DNA from: Ruminococcus sp.
Lineage (GTDB): Bacteria; Bacillota; Clostridia; Oscillospirales; Ruminococcaceae
Length of the DNA stretch: 40,338 nt
NCBI RefSeq assembly: GCF_019417665.1
Contig: NZ_DXUU01000021.1
Coordinates: 1-40,338, forward strand
Reading direction: 5' to 3'
Shown: positions 16,311 through 24,312 of the stretch, one piece after another
How the letters are laid out: every line of letters begins with the position of its first letter
Position numbering within the stretch: the first letter of the stretch is position 1
Notes under the pieces: generated by a model
The model's database searches: none
What the model was told of the DNA's origin: nothing
The model's input: the letters and a program-made list of their open reading frames with translations, nothing else
Made by a program: the position numbers and the translations under genes

Positions 16311-17762
16311 ATGACGATAAAAAAACGGCTGTTTATTTCCAATACCCTGATGCTGGTCATTCCGGCATTGGTCAGTATCCTTATAATTTTCATATCCCTA
16401 TTTCTGTTTATGAATTTATTTTATAAGCAGCTTATGAACGAAACAGGAAAGGAAAACAACCTTTCGTACATCCATGAACTCCTTGTGGAACAGTCAAAGG
16501 AATTCCTTGGCAGTAAAGAAGATGTATCGGATTCTAAACTATATCATACGGTTGAAAAATATCTTACATCTCAAGAAATAAAGCTGGAAATCTATAATGA
16601 TAAAGGAATTGTTTGCACCATAGGTAGTAGCAGTCAAACGGAGGCTGTGCTTGTTTCAGCAATGGAAAGTTTAGGCGGTGAGGGAAGTGTTTCCATGAAG
16701 GGCAGTTGCCTTTATGGAGAAAAAATTTTCGTAGATGGTAAAACATATCATATTTTAATTTACAGCAGTAGTAATATACAAGAAAGCGACTACAATGAAT
16801 TTCTGGTAAAAAATATTATTGTAATTCTTTGCATCATGATTATTGTAGCGGTAATTGTCACAAATCGCTTTCTTACAAAGTTTGTTTTCAAAAAAATAGA
16901 GGCACCTCTGGATATTCTCACAGATGGTGTTCATCAGATTCGTGACGGAAATCTGGATTATCGTATTACATATAGCGGAAAGGATGAGTTTCAGAGTGTC
17001 TGTGAGGATTTTAACGATATGGCAGCAAGATTAAAGGAATCCGTGGAAATTACGCAGAAAAATGAACAGAACCGTAAGGAACTGATTGCTGGAATCTCTC
17101 ACGATCTGAGAACGCCGCTGACTTCAATTAAAGCGTATATTGAGGGATTGCTAGAGGGTGTTGCGGCAACACCGCAGATGCAGCAGAAATACATGAAAAC
17201 CATTCTTGTCAAAGCAAATGATATCGACCGCATGGTAGACAAGCTGTTTCTGTTTTCAAAACTTGATCTTGGTGATTGTCCTTTTTATCCGGAGAAACTG
17301 AAAATAAGACAGGAAATTCGCTCTATCGTCACATCAAATGAAAAGGAATATCGGGAAAAGGGAATGCAGATTTTTTGCAAAGATATTCCGCAGGAGTTGG
17401 AGGTTTATGCTGACCCTGTTCAGCTGCGCAGTGCCGTTACCAACATTCTGGAAAACAGTCTGAAATACAAAGACAGCGAAACAGTAACTGTAGAGATTTA
17501 CTGTGAAAATTCGGCAGAAGATGTAAGTGTTATCATTGAGGATAATGGCCCCGGAGTTCCGCCGGAGGCATTGCCGAAGCTGTTTGATGTATTTTACCGC
17601 AGCGATCCGTCAAGGAACAATCCAAACAAAGGAAGCGGACTAGGGCTTGCCATTACTGCAAAAATTCTGAAACGTTTCGGCGGTTCGATTCATGCGGAAA
17701 ATTTGCAGCCAAAAGGTTTGCGTATCGTGATGACAATTCCAAAGGAGGGACAGCATGAATAA
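16311..17762 (+). CDS. Sensor histidine kinase (HAMP, HisKA, HATPase_c)
   Basis: A 483-aa membrane sensor kinase: N-terminal helix, a ~130-residue extracytoplasmic sensor, a second helix (~165-185), a HAMP linker, then HisKA with H264 in ISHDLRTPLTSIKAY, and an HATPase domain with N box NILENSLKY, G1 DNGPGVPP and G2 GSGLGLAI. It autophosphorylates and passes phosphate to the regulator encoded next, whose gene overlaps its last 8 nt. The signal is unknown; linkage to DUF368 suggests envelope or lipid-carrier stress. Ribosome binding site is weak, consistent with low expression. Confidence 0.93.
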   Translation: MTIKKRLFISNTLMLVIPALVSILIIFISLFLFMNLFYKQLMNETGKENNLSYIHELLVEQSKEFLGSKEDVSDSKLYHTVEKYLTSQEIKLEIYNDKGIVCTIGSSSQTEAVLVSAMESLGGEGSVSMKGSCLYGEKIFVDGKTYHILIYSSSNIQESDYNEFLVKNIIVILCIMIIVAVIVTNRFLTKFVFKKIEAPLDILTDGVHQIRDGNLDYRITYSGKDEFQSVCEDFNDMAARLKESVEITQKNEQNRKELIAGISHDLRTPLTSIKAYIEGLLEGVAATPQMQQKYMKTILVKANDIDRMVDKLFLFSKLDLGDCPFYPEKLKIRQEIRSIVTSNEKEYREKGMQIFCKDIPQELEVYADPVQLRSAVTNILENSLKYKDSETVTVEIYCENSAEDVSVIIEDNGPGVPPEALPKLFDVFYRSDPSRNNPNKGSGLGLAITAKILKRFGGSIHAENLQPKGLRIVMTIPKEGQHE

Positions 17763-18444
17763 AATTCTGATTATAGAAGATGATATTGCCATTGCTGAAA
17801 TTGAACGTGATTATCTTGAAATCAATGGGTTTGAGGTAATAATTGAAACTGACGGTGTAAGTGGAATGAATACGGCGTTACAAGGCGGTTTTCAGCTGAT
17901 TCTGCTTGATCTGATGCTACCGCAGATAGACGGTTTTACAGTCTGCCGAAGTTTGCGTGAACATCTTGATATACCTATTCTTATGGTAACAGCAAAAAAA
18001 GAAGATATTGATAAGATCAGAGGTCTGGGACTTGGTGCTGACGATTACATCGTAAAACCTTTTTCACCCGGAGAACTTGTTGCAAGAGTGCAGGCACATA
18101 TTGCAACTTACAACAGACTGAAAGGCGGTATACGGGAGATTCAGCCGGAAATAACAGTAGGCGCTATTCGTATCAATCCGAAGTCACATCGTGTATTTGT
18201 AAAGGAAAAAGAAATCAGTCTTAAGAATAAGGAGTATGAACTGCTGCTTTTTCTGGTGACAAATGCGGACATGGTTTTCGATAAGGAAACGCTGTATGAG
18301 CGAATCTGGGGCATGGACGCTGTCGGCGATAATGCAACAGTAGCAGTTCATATTAACAGGCTCCGTGAAAAAATTGAGGACGATCCTTCCAGTCCGCACT
18401 ATATTGAAACAGTGTGGGGTGCGGGATATCGTTTCAGAGCGTAG
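17755..18444 (+). CDS. OmpR-family response regulator
   Basis: A 229-aa regulator: receiver domain with acidic pocket EDD at residues 8-10, phospho-acceptor Asp52 in LLDLMLPQIDG and the conserved Lys in DYIVKPF, followed by an OmpR/PhoB winged helix (DNATVAVHINRLREKI, YIETVWGAGYRF). It is translationally coupled to the kinase. The CAGTTTAA direct repeat upstream of DUF368 may be its target, which would make the operon self-activating (inference). Confidence 0.93.
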   Translation: MNKILIIEDDIAIAEIERDYLEINGFEVIIETDGVSGMNTALQGGFQLILLDLMLPQIDGFTVCRSLREHLDIPILMVTAKKEDIDKIRGLGLGADDYIVKPFSPGELVARVQAHIATYNRLKGGIREIQPEITVGAIRINPKSHRVFVKEKEISLKNKEYELLLFLVTNADMVFDKETLYERIWGMDAVGDNATVAVHINRLREKIEDDPSSPHYIETVWGAGYRFRA

Positions 18445-18454
18445 GTGATGTGCT

Positions 18455-19312
18455 GTGTGGATTACATTTGCATTTGGTTCAGCTCTTTTTGCCGGAGTTA
18501 CTGCCGTGCTTGCAAAGATTGGAATCAAAAATACAGATTCCACAGTTGCTACGGCGATCAGGACGATTATCGTTCTGATTTTTTCCTGGATTATGGTTAT
18601 GATAACCGAGGCTTATCAGGATATTGACAGCATTTCGGGAAAAACTCTGCTGTTTCTGATATTGTCAGGACTTGCAACCGGAGGCAGCTGGCTTTGTTAT
18701 TTTAAGGCTTTGCAGATTGGCGATGTGAACAAGGTTGCACCCATTGATAAGTCAAGCACAATACTGACAATGCTGCTTGCTTTTCTTGTTCTCGGAGAAA
18801 AATTAAGTACACTCAAAATTATTTGTATGCTGCTGATTGGTATCGGCACTTATCTTATGATAACGAAAAAGCAGTCTAATAATGAAACAAAAGGCTGGGG
18901 CTGGTTATGGTACGCTGTGCTGTCAGCAGTATTTGCAAGTATGACATCGATTCTCGGAAAAATCGGGATAAGCGAAATTGATTCTAATCTTGGTACTGCC
19001 ATAAGGACAATTGTTGTGCTGATTATGGCATGGCTCATGGTTTTCGTAACAGGGAAACAAAGTGAAATCAAAGCTATCAGTAAACAAAATATGCTGTTTA
19101 TCTGCCTTTCCGGATTGACCACCGGATTGTCATGGCTTTGCTATTATAAGGCTTTGCAGGATGGTCAGGCAAGTGTAGTTGTGCCGATTGATAAGCTGAG
19201 TATTCTGGTAACGATTGCTTTTTCTTACTTTGTGCTGAAAGAAAAGCTGACGAAAAAATCCATGATTGGACTTGTTCTGATGACTGCGGGAACGCTGCTG
19301 TTGGTAAAATAA
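18455..19312 (+). CDS. EamA/DMT-superfamily transporter
   Basis: A 285-aa transporter with ten predicted helices arranged as two EamA repeats: a first repeat with AVLAKIGIKNTDSTVATAIR and PIDKSSTILT, and a second with SILGKIGISEIDSNLGTAIR and PIDKLSILVT. The near-identical repeat motifs make the internal duplication obvious. It starts with GTG 11 nt after the regulator stop. DMT transporters export metabolites or drugs and, for some relatives, flip lipid-linked sugars; the substrate here is unknown. Its place beside DUF368 makes an envelope substrate attractive but unproven. Confidence 0.9.
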   Translation: MWITFAFGSALFAGVTAVLAKIGIKNTDSTVATAIRTIIVLIFSWIMVMITEAYQDIDSISGKTLLFLILSGLATGGSWLCYFKALQIGDVNKVAPIDKSSTILTMLLAFLVLGEKLSTLKIICMLLIGIGTYLMITKKQSNNETKGWGWLWYAVLSAVFASMTSILGKIGISEIDSNLGTAIRTIVVLIMAWLMVFVTGKQSEIKAISKQNMLFICLSGLTTGLSWLCYYKALQDGQASVVVPIDKLSILVTIAFSYFVLKEKLTKKSMIGLVLMTAGTLLLVK

Positions 19313-19344
19313 AGGATGATTAGTATAAAAAAGAGAGGAGACTC

Positions 19345-19899
19345 ATGATGTCAACGATTACGGATATTGATTTTAAAATATTAAATCTTATTCAAGAGTA
19401 TTTTTCATGCAGTTTCTTAAACTTTTTAATGCCTAAAATTACATTCCTCGGCAATGGAGGATTGATTTGGATTGTAATGGCAATCATCATGTTGTTTTGG
19501 GCAAAGTATAGAAAAACAGGAATCATGGTTGGCGTAGGTTTGCTGGAAGGTGTTATCATTGGTAATATTCTGTTGAAGAATCTGATAGCAAGAGAACGCC
19601 CCTGCTGGATCAATGAAACAGTAAATATATTGATTTCTATACCTCAGGATTACTCTTTTCCATCGGGACATACCCTATCCTCTTTTATTGCAGCAACAAT
19701 TATCATGCACACTGATAAGCGGATGGGAATTGCAGCTTATATGCTTGCTTCAATGATTGCATTTTCAAGATTGTATCTTTATGTGCATTTTCCTACAGAT
19801 GTTCTGGCAGGTGCACTGCTTGGAATTATAATCGGAATCGTGAGCAGCGTCATTTCAGATAAAATTTTTTCATCTGTAGAAAAACGGACATCACAATGA
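19345..19899 (+). CDS. PAP2-family membrane phosphatase
   Basis: A 184-aa integral membrane phosphatase with the three PAP2 motifs: K-N-L-I-A-R-E-R-P (K-X6-RP), PSGHT, and SRLYLYVHFPTD (SR-X5-H-X3-D). Its size is that of BcrC-type undecaprenyl pyrophosphate phosphatases, though other lipid phosphatases share the motifs. It is 32 nt after the EamA gene with its own GAGAGGAG site. Next to a PopT-type translocase, UPP or UP-linked phosphatase activity is a good guess. Confidence 0.9.
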   Translation: MMSTITDIDFKILNLIQEYFSCSFLNFLMPKITFLGNGGLIWIVMAIIMLFWAKYRKTGIMVGVGLLEGVIIGNILLKNLIARERPCWINETVNILISIPQDYSFPSGHTLSSFIAATIIMHTDKRMGIAAYMLASMIAFSRLYLYVHFPTDVLAGALLGIIIGIVSSVISDKIFSSVEKRTSQ

Positions 19900-19958
19900 G
19901 TTTTATCACGCCGCCTGATATCTGTCTATTTTAGATTTTGGATATTTTCTGACTGTAC

Positions 19959-20102
19959 CTTTCTTAACAATTCCAATTTGAATTGTTAGAGAAAGATGCA
20001 GGGTATTTGACGGTTACCGCCTTTCAAGGCGTGGCCTGCATTCTGAGCCTTTATGGGTTGTTTATTCTCTGTAAATTGGAAGTTGTAAGTAAGATAAATT
20101 AG
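19959..20102 (+). other. Structured segment with small open frame
   Basis: The 259-bp gap between the convergent PAP2 and antiporter genes holds two hairpins: 19959-19995 (CTTTC..AACAATTC / GAATTGTT..GAAAG) and 19998-20039 (GCAGG..CCTGC with inner CCGCC/GGCG). A plus-strand frame from 19983 reads as a hydrophobic segment (TVTAFQGVACILSLYGLFIL) to a stop at 20102; an in-frame stop precedes it and no start or ribosome binding site fits. It may be a gene remnant or chance. Confidence 0.25.
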
Positions 20103-20158
20103 AAACTTTGGCGTAAAAATTATTTCAATTATTTAATGGTCATCATGAATAAACCGAA

Positions 20159-21373
20159 TTATTTCACTTTTATTTCTCCCGCAAGTTCAAAGCCTTTTTT
20201 CGCAGCAATTACGGCGATAATCTCATTGATTACCGCAGCAGCTGCAATTGTACCTGTTACTATCGTAGCTAATTCTGGCTCTGACGTCGCTAATACGGAG
20301 CTGATAATTCCCGTGAAAACCAATGAAACACCAGAATGCGGAAGCAAGGTAAATCCGAGAAATTTCTGTACGGTAACTGGCATTTTAGTAAGTTTCGCTC
20401 CAATTCTTGCACCGCCGTATTTCCCGCATATACGTGATACAATGTATATAAATGTATACAGACCTGCTCCAAGGATAAGGTGATAATCTAAAGGTGCACC
20501 AAGGTCAACAATTGCAGCTAACAGACTGACAGCAAGAATCGGATGAAACCAGTTCACCAATTCGTTCAGTTTTTCTTCTGAAAGCAAATTGGAGAATACA
20601 GCAGAAAACGCAACACCCATAAGCATATAATTCAAAGCAATATTTGTGAATACTGTTTTGTTAAGGATAAGTCCGATAGCAGCTGTAAGGGTAATACCGA
20701 TTAGGAGTACCGTCAACGTGCTGATTTTCCCCAAATTATTCTGTAGAATTTTTCCCGCAACAAATCCGACTACAGCGCCGATAATAACAGGGAGGAAAAT
20801 CATAACAGGGATCATGTAAAGCGGAACAGTACCGCCCGATACCGTACGTGCAATAAAGGAGTTTACCGTAAAAAAAACAGCTATACCTACAATATCATCC
20901 AATACTGCCATAGGGATAAGCGTGTTTGTAACCGGTCCGGAAGTATGGAACTCCTGTACGATAGATAAAGCAGGGGCAGGAGCGGTCGCAAGTGCAATTC
21001 CACCAAAAGCAAACGCAAGATAAACAGGTACCTTTGTAAAATAAAATACAACACCAAAAACCAGCGATACAAATAAAAATGTACCCAGGGACTGCGTCAA
21101 GGTCGTTACTATCAAAGCTTTGCCATAGTTTTTTATCTTTTTCCATATGAGTTCCGTGCCGAGCATTAATCCAAAGGCACATTGCATCCAGGTAATAATC
21201 AGCTTGTACCATTGTGAATCAATAACTTCCTGCGGCATAAGACCCACAGCGTGCGGTCCGAGTATCATACCGGTTATTAACCATCCAAGTATTGAGGGCA
21301 TTTTTAACTTTGTAATAAGTTTTCCTGCAATAAATGCCGCCAATAATACACTAAGCCATCTCAAAAAAAGCAT
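20159..21373 (-). CDS. Cation:proton antiporter (CPA2 / Kef-type)
   Basis: A 404-aa membrane antiporter of the monovalent cation:proton antiporter-2 type with 12-13 helices. Visible hallmarks include LPSILGWLITGMILGPH near the N-terminus and the DDIVGIAVFF segment in the sixth helix that carries the transport acidic pair, plus a NEIIAVIAAKKGF C-terminus. It lacks the TrkA-N regulatory domain of KefB/C. I chose the ATG at 21373; a TTG at 21406 in frame gives an extra 11 residues but no good ribosome binding site exists for either. It follows a MarR gene on the same strand and the inverted repeat near its promoter may be that regulator's site. Confidence 0.85.
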   Translation of the reverse strand: MLFLRWLSVLLAAFIAGKLITKLKMPSILGWLITGMILGPHAVGLMPQEVIDSQWYKLIITWMQCAFGLMLGTELIWKKIKNYGKALIVTTLTQSLGTFLFVSLVFGVVFYFTKVPVYLAFAFGGIALATAPAPALSIVQEFHTSGPVTNTLIPMAVLDDIVGIAVFFTVNSFIARTVSGGTVPLYMIPVMIFLPVIIGAVVGFVAGKILQNNLGKISTLTVLLIGITLTAAIGLILNKTVFTNIALNYMLMGVAFSAVFSNLLSEEKLNELVNWFHPILAVSLLAAIVDLGAPLDYHLILGAGLYTFIYIVSRICGKYGGARIGAKLTKMPVTVQKFLGFTLLPHSGVSLVFTGIISSVLATSEPELATIVTGTIAAAAVINEIIAVIAAKKGFELAGEIKVK

Positions 21374-21455
21374 GTTTATAATCTGCCTTTCTGCGAAAGA
21401 TGCCAATCAAGTTATGAAAAGTGCTTTCGCTAGGTTATTGAATGTGATATAATAG

Positions 21456-21478
21456 TAGTTGAGGGAAACGGTCAACTA
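21456..21478. promoter_or_regulatory. Inverted repeat near antiporter promoter
   Basis: TAGTTGA-N9-TCAACTA (7-bp arms). On the minus strand it overlaps a promoter with -35 TTGACC, 17-bp spacer and -10 TTATAT. A candidate MarR operator. Confidence 0.45.
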
Positions 21479-21640
21479 CAGATAAAGTTCGGGAAGTGAT
21501 AATAACATCTCATCTCAGAGTTCTCTTTTTTTCAAATTAGGGTGACGTGATAAAAAGGTTAATATATCCCCAAAAGCGGTACTGTCACGCTCTGTTAATT
21601 CTAAAAGGATCACCCGGTTGTTCGTGATTGTTGTTGTGTT

Positions 21641-22090
21641 TTACGAAATCATCCTGCCAGCGATTATACTGTCGATACAATGATCTGTGTATTTTTCCCA
21701 AAGATCGGTCATCAAAGTTTGCTCTTCTTTTGATAGGGCTGCAAATGCAGAATGTTCTGCCTGTTCAATACAGGGTATTACTTCCTGCTGAAACAATTTT
21801 CCTTTTTCAGTAAGAAGAATGGAACGGAAACGACCATCCTTTTGATTTCCTACAAGCTCAATATATCCTTTTTTCTCAAAAGATTGTATGACCTTATTAA
21901 CTGTCTGTTTGGGAAAATAAAGGGTATCGCACAATTCCTTTTGTGTCGTTCCATCATCAATTAACTGAAGAATAAATAGAGAAATATAGGTCAATCCATA
22001 TTGCTTTGCGTATTTTTCGTACATGTGATTTAGTCTTTGCCATGACAAGTAGGAGCGGTTTAAGTCTTTTGTACGCAATAATTGTTTCAT
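21641..22090 (-). CDS. MarR-family regulator
   Basis: A 149-aa winged-helix MarR regulator: recognition region TTQKELCDTLYFPKQTVNKV, then the wing QKDGRFRSILLTEKG. MarR proteins usually repress a linked transport or stress gene and release on ligand binding; the antiporter gene downstream on the same strand is the likely target. The promoter has TTGACA-17-TAAAAT with an inverted repeat touching the -10, fitting autorepression. Confidence 0.9.
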   Translation of the reverse strand: MKQLLRTKDLNRSYLSWQRLNHMYEKYAKQYGLTYISLFILQLIDDGTTQKELCDTLYFPKQTVNKVIQSFEKKGYIELVGNQKDGRFRSILLTEKGKLFQQEVIPCIEQAEHSAFAALSKEEQTLMTDLWEKYTDHCIDSIIAGRMIS

Positions 22091-22095
22091 AATTT

Positions 22096-22141
22096 TAGTC
22101 CTCTTTTAGACTATTTTAGCATATTCATTCGTTTTTGTCAA
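22096..22141 (-). promoter_or_regulatory. marR promoter with inverted repeat
   Basis: Minus strand: -35 TTGACA (22136-22141), 17-bp spacer, -10 TAAAAT (22113-22118). TAGTC-N8-GACTA (22096-22113) overlaps the start region and is a candidate autorepression site. Confidence 0.6.
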
Positions 22142-22278
22142 TAAGGACACAACATTACCAGGACAACAGTATTTGGGTAATATTGCACAAAACAAACAGG
22201 CATTTTCAAAATCTAACGCCCCAAAAGCAGTGGAATTTTCTACAGAAAAGCATTTTAACGCTGATCATGAAACTTTTT

Positions 22279-22440
22279 AGAGCCTGTTCAGTATCTTTTT
22301 ATGTGCGGATTTTCGAGCATAATTTTGTCGTTTACAAGGAAAAAATCCGCAGGCATACTGACGTATGGCAAGGATTTTCGACGCAGTTAACGGCAAAATT
22401 TGCCGAAAAGACGTGCGAAAAAAGATGCTGATCAGGCTCT
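22279..22440 (+). repeat. MITE-like repeat, copy 4 (full length)
   Basis: A 162-bp element nearly identical to copy 1 in the opposite orientation, with a few substitutions and one single-base length difference. Its centre is CATAC-TGAC-GTATG within GCAGG..GCAAGG (22349-22373). Confidence 0.88.
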
Positions 22441-22495
22441 TATTTGTACAATTTGCAGGTAAATGCTGTTGCCCTTGCATTTTTTGTATCAAGAG

Positions 22496-22524
22496 TTGAA
22501 ATAAGATTTGATGTGTGGTATAAT
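22496..22524 (+). promoter_or_regulatory. Promoter upstream of the HAD phosphatase
   Basis: -35 TTGAAA (22496-22501), 17-bp spacer, -10 TATAAT (22519-22524). It leaves a leader of ~255 nt before the HAD gene. Apart from the repeat's end and this promoter I find no gene in 22441-22788; a second TATAAT near 22715 lacks a -35. Confidence 0.65.
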
Positions 22525-22788
22525 GTTGACAGAGAGAATGGTTGCGTAAGATACTGGGTAACTTTTTCTTAGTACGATCAAAATATTGGGATGGAACGAA
22601 GTAACACAAGTATTGTAGGTTTCGGAAGAACTGGTACAGGCAACACTTGCTTGTGATGGAAAAAGGTAGCACAATTGGTGGAGCAGGCACATCAAGAGAA
22701 TATGTTGATCCTGTGATATAATGATGAGAATTCACTCTGTAAAACTGAGATGATAACGCAAACCATTTTTAACTAGGAGGGGTCTTTC

Positions 22789-23439
22789 ATGTATCAACTG
22801 GCAATTTTAGATTTGGACGGGACATTGGTCAACTCCATTGAGGATCTGGCGAATGCCGTGAATCATACGCTGATAGAAATGCACTATCCCATTCATCCGC
22901 TGGAGGCGTTCTATCAATTTGTGGGGAATGGCGTGAAAAAGCTCTGTGAACGGGCATTGCCGGCAGATGCATCGGCAGAGGCTGCCGAACAGCTTTTGTC
23001 GCAGTTTTATGTCTATTATGAAAAACACTGCCTGGACTGCACTCGTCCCTATGACGGTATGATTTCAGCGTTGGACAGCCTGAAAGCCAATGGTATGCAG
23101 CTGGCTGTAGCTTCTAATAAACCCCAGAAATTTGTGGAGACTATTGTCACGCACTTTTTCGGCACAGAACGATTTGACCAAATTCTGGGCAGCAATGATA
23201 CACGCCCACGGAAACCGTCCCCGGAGATTCTTCTGGAGATCATGTCTGCCTGCGGTGCTGCACCGGAGGAGACTGTTATGATCGGCGATTCAGATGTGGA
23301 TATCCTGACTGCCCGGAATGCAGGCATGGATTCTATCGGCTGTACCTGGGGCTTTCGTGGAAAGGCAGAATTGGAACAGGCGGGGGCTGTCTATCTGGCG
23401 GATGCACCTTTAGATCTGATCGGATTCTTGAAAAGTTGA
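22789..23439 (+). CDS. gph: HAD phosphatase, phosphoglycolate phosphatase-like
   Basis: A 216-aa HAD-superfamily hydrolase. Motif I is DLDGTLVNS (nucleophile Asp8, acid/base Asp10), motif II AVASNKP, motif III lysine in RKPSPEI, and motif IV MIGDSDVDI. The cap domain lies between motif I and II and the size is that of Gph/PGP-like enzymes. It probably hydrolyses phosphoglycolate or a related metabolite as a repair function; substrate assignment within this subfamily is uncertain. GGAGGGG precedes the ATG. Confidence 0.85.
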   Translation: MYQLAILDLDGTLVNSIEDLANAVNHTLIEMHYPIHPLEAFYQFVGNGVKKLCERALPADASAEAAEQLLSQFYVYYEKHCLDCTRPYDGMISALDSLKANGMQLAVASNKPQKFVETIVTHFFGTERFDQILGSNDTRPRKPSPEILLEIMSACGAAPEETVMIGDSDVDILTARNAGMDSIGCTWGFRGKAELEQAGAVYLADAPLDLIGFLKS

Positions 23440-23463
23440 CAGGATAAAACAGTGCCTTTTCTT

Positions 23464-23509
23464 ATTTTTCGTAAAATTCTGAAATTATTTTTCGTAAAAT
23501 TCTGAAATT
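23464..23509 (+). repeat. Tandem 23-bp direct repeat
   Basis: Two exact consecutive copies (23464-23486 and 23487-23509) of an AT-rich 23-bp unit ending TTCTGAAATT, just before the promoter at 23513. It may bind a regulator or act as an UP element. Confidence 0.7.
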
Positions 23510-23512
23510 TAC

Positions 23513-23541
23513 TTGACATATCTTTGCTTTTTCGCTATAAT
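23513..23541 (+). promoter_or_regulatory. Perfect consensus promoter
   Basis: TTGACA (23513-23518), 17-bp spacer, TATAAT (23536-23541). The match is perfect and no protein-coding gene follows before a terminator, so the product is likely RNA. Confidence 0.85.
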
Positions 23542-23547
23542 TAGAGA

Positions 23548-23775
23548 CAGGACTTTTTGCAGGACGTTTTGTGTTACCTGGATTTCGGTGAGAACGGCAC
23601 CGGAATGGGGCGCTTGTGTTCTGCCGTCCTGATTGTACATCGTCAGAAGCGGATCAAATCGATTGATTATTTTTTAAATTTATTTTTTGTTCTACATGGA
23701 TTTGCTTTCTGATTTGGTGCAGTCTGAATCTTATTTTCATTGCCTTGTCTTTCTTCGGAGAGACAGGGCTTTTTT
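23548..23775 (+). ncRNA. Candidate structured non-coding RNA
   Basis: About 228 nt between a perfect promoter and a strong terminator with no protein frame having a ribosome binding site. An imperfect long hairpin spans 23567-23635: outer CAGGACG / CGTCCTG, inner TTTCGGTG / CACCGGAA with a 7-nt loop. The 5' end AGAGACAGG could also pair with the CCTTGTCT of the terminator stem, a 6S-like closing. I could not assign a known family (SRP, tmRNA, 6S, riboswitch consensus not matched by eye). Confidence 0.45.
23742..23775 (+). terminator. Terminator of the candidate ncRNA
   Basis: Stem GCCTTGTCT / AGACAGGGC (one G-U), loop TTCTTCGG, then TTTTTTCTTTT. Confidence 0.85.
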
Positions 23776-23825
23776 CTTTTCAGATAAAATTTTTGAAATT
23801 GCAGGGGAATGCCGCAGTTGTCCTA

Positions 23826-23988
23826 AGAGCCTGTTCAGCATCTTTTCGCACGCATCTTGCTTGCATCTTTTCTGGGAGATTTTGCGAAAATACTCGGAAA
23901 TCCACAAAGGATTTCCTCCGTTTTTCACTTCATCTCCCAAAAAATCTGACTGCGCAATCTGCGCACGCCCAGATACTGAACAGACTCT
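23826..23988 (+). repeat. MITE-like repeat, copy 5 (diverged)
   Basis: A 163-bp element with the family's termini (AGAGCCTGTTCAG / CTGAACAGACTCT) and a distinct interior: GGAAATCC-ACAAA-GGATTTCC and TGGGAGAT pairing with ATCTCCCA. It sits in the 870-bp gap before gdhA. Confidence 0.78.
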
Positions 23989-24150
23989 AACACAAGAAAG
24001 GCAGATGATAATCGGCTTTTTTGATTTTTTTATTGCAGTGTTGGAACAGCTTTAAACTTATAATTTGAAAAAAGAGAAACCGGAATTTTGTTTTTTTTTG
24101 CTTTGCTCGATTTTGATATGAAGAAAATTATGTTTTTTTCTAATTTTCCA

Positions 24151-24179
24151 TTGAAAAACGCAGTGAGATGTTGTATAAT
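24151..24179 (+). promoter_or_regulatory. gdhA promoter
   Basis: -35 TTGAAA (24151-24156), 17-bp spacer, -10 TATAAT (24174-24179). The ~125-nt leader contains two mutually exclusive hairpins: AGGT/ACCT (24204-24217) and TGAACC/GGTTCA (24211-24234). Confidence 0.78.
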
Positions 24180-24312
24180 AAATATTGTTTGAAGCGAGTG
24201 TACAGGTGTTTGAACCTAACGTACAATTGGTTCAGATAACAGACAGTGGAGCAGACATATTTTTCTGATCGCACTATTTGTGACAATTTTTATCTTTCAG
24301 GAGGAGATCCCC

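Noticed and set aside
22135..22431. 98-aa frame through MITE copy 4
   Set aside because: Sequence repeats that of other copies; it has no ribosome binding site and is an artefact of the repeat.
22550..22720. Possible gene remnant before the HAD gene
   Set aside because: Short pieces look protein-like in different frames, but I could not connect them to a family.
23687..24055. 122-aa frame after the candidate ncRNA
   Set aside because: It spans a terminator and a MITE copy; no ribosome binding site.
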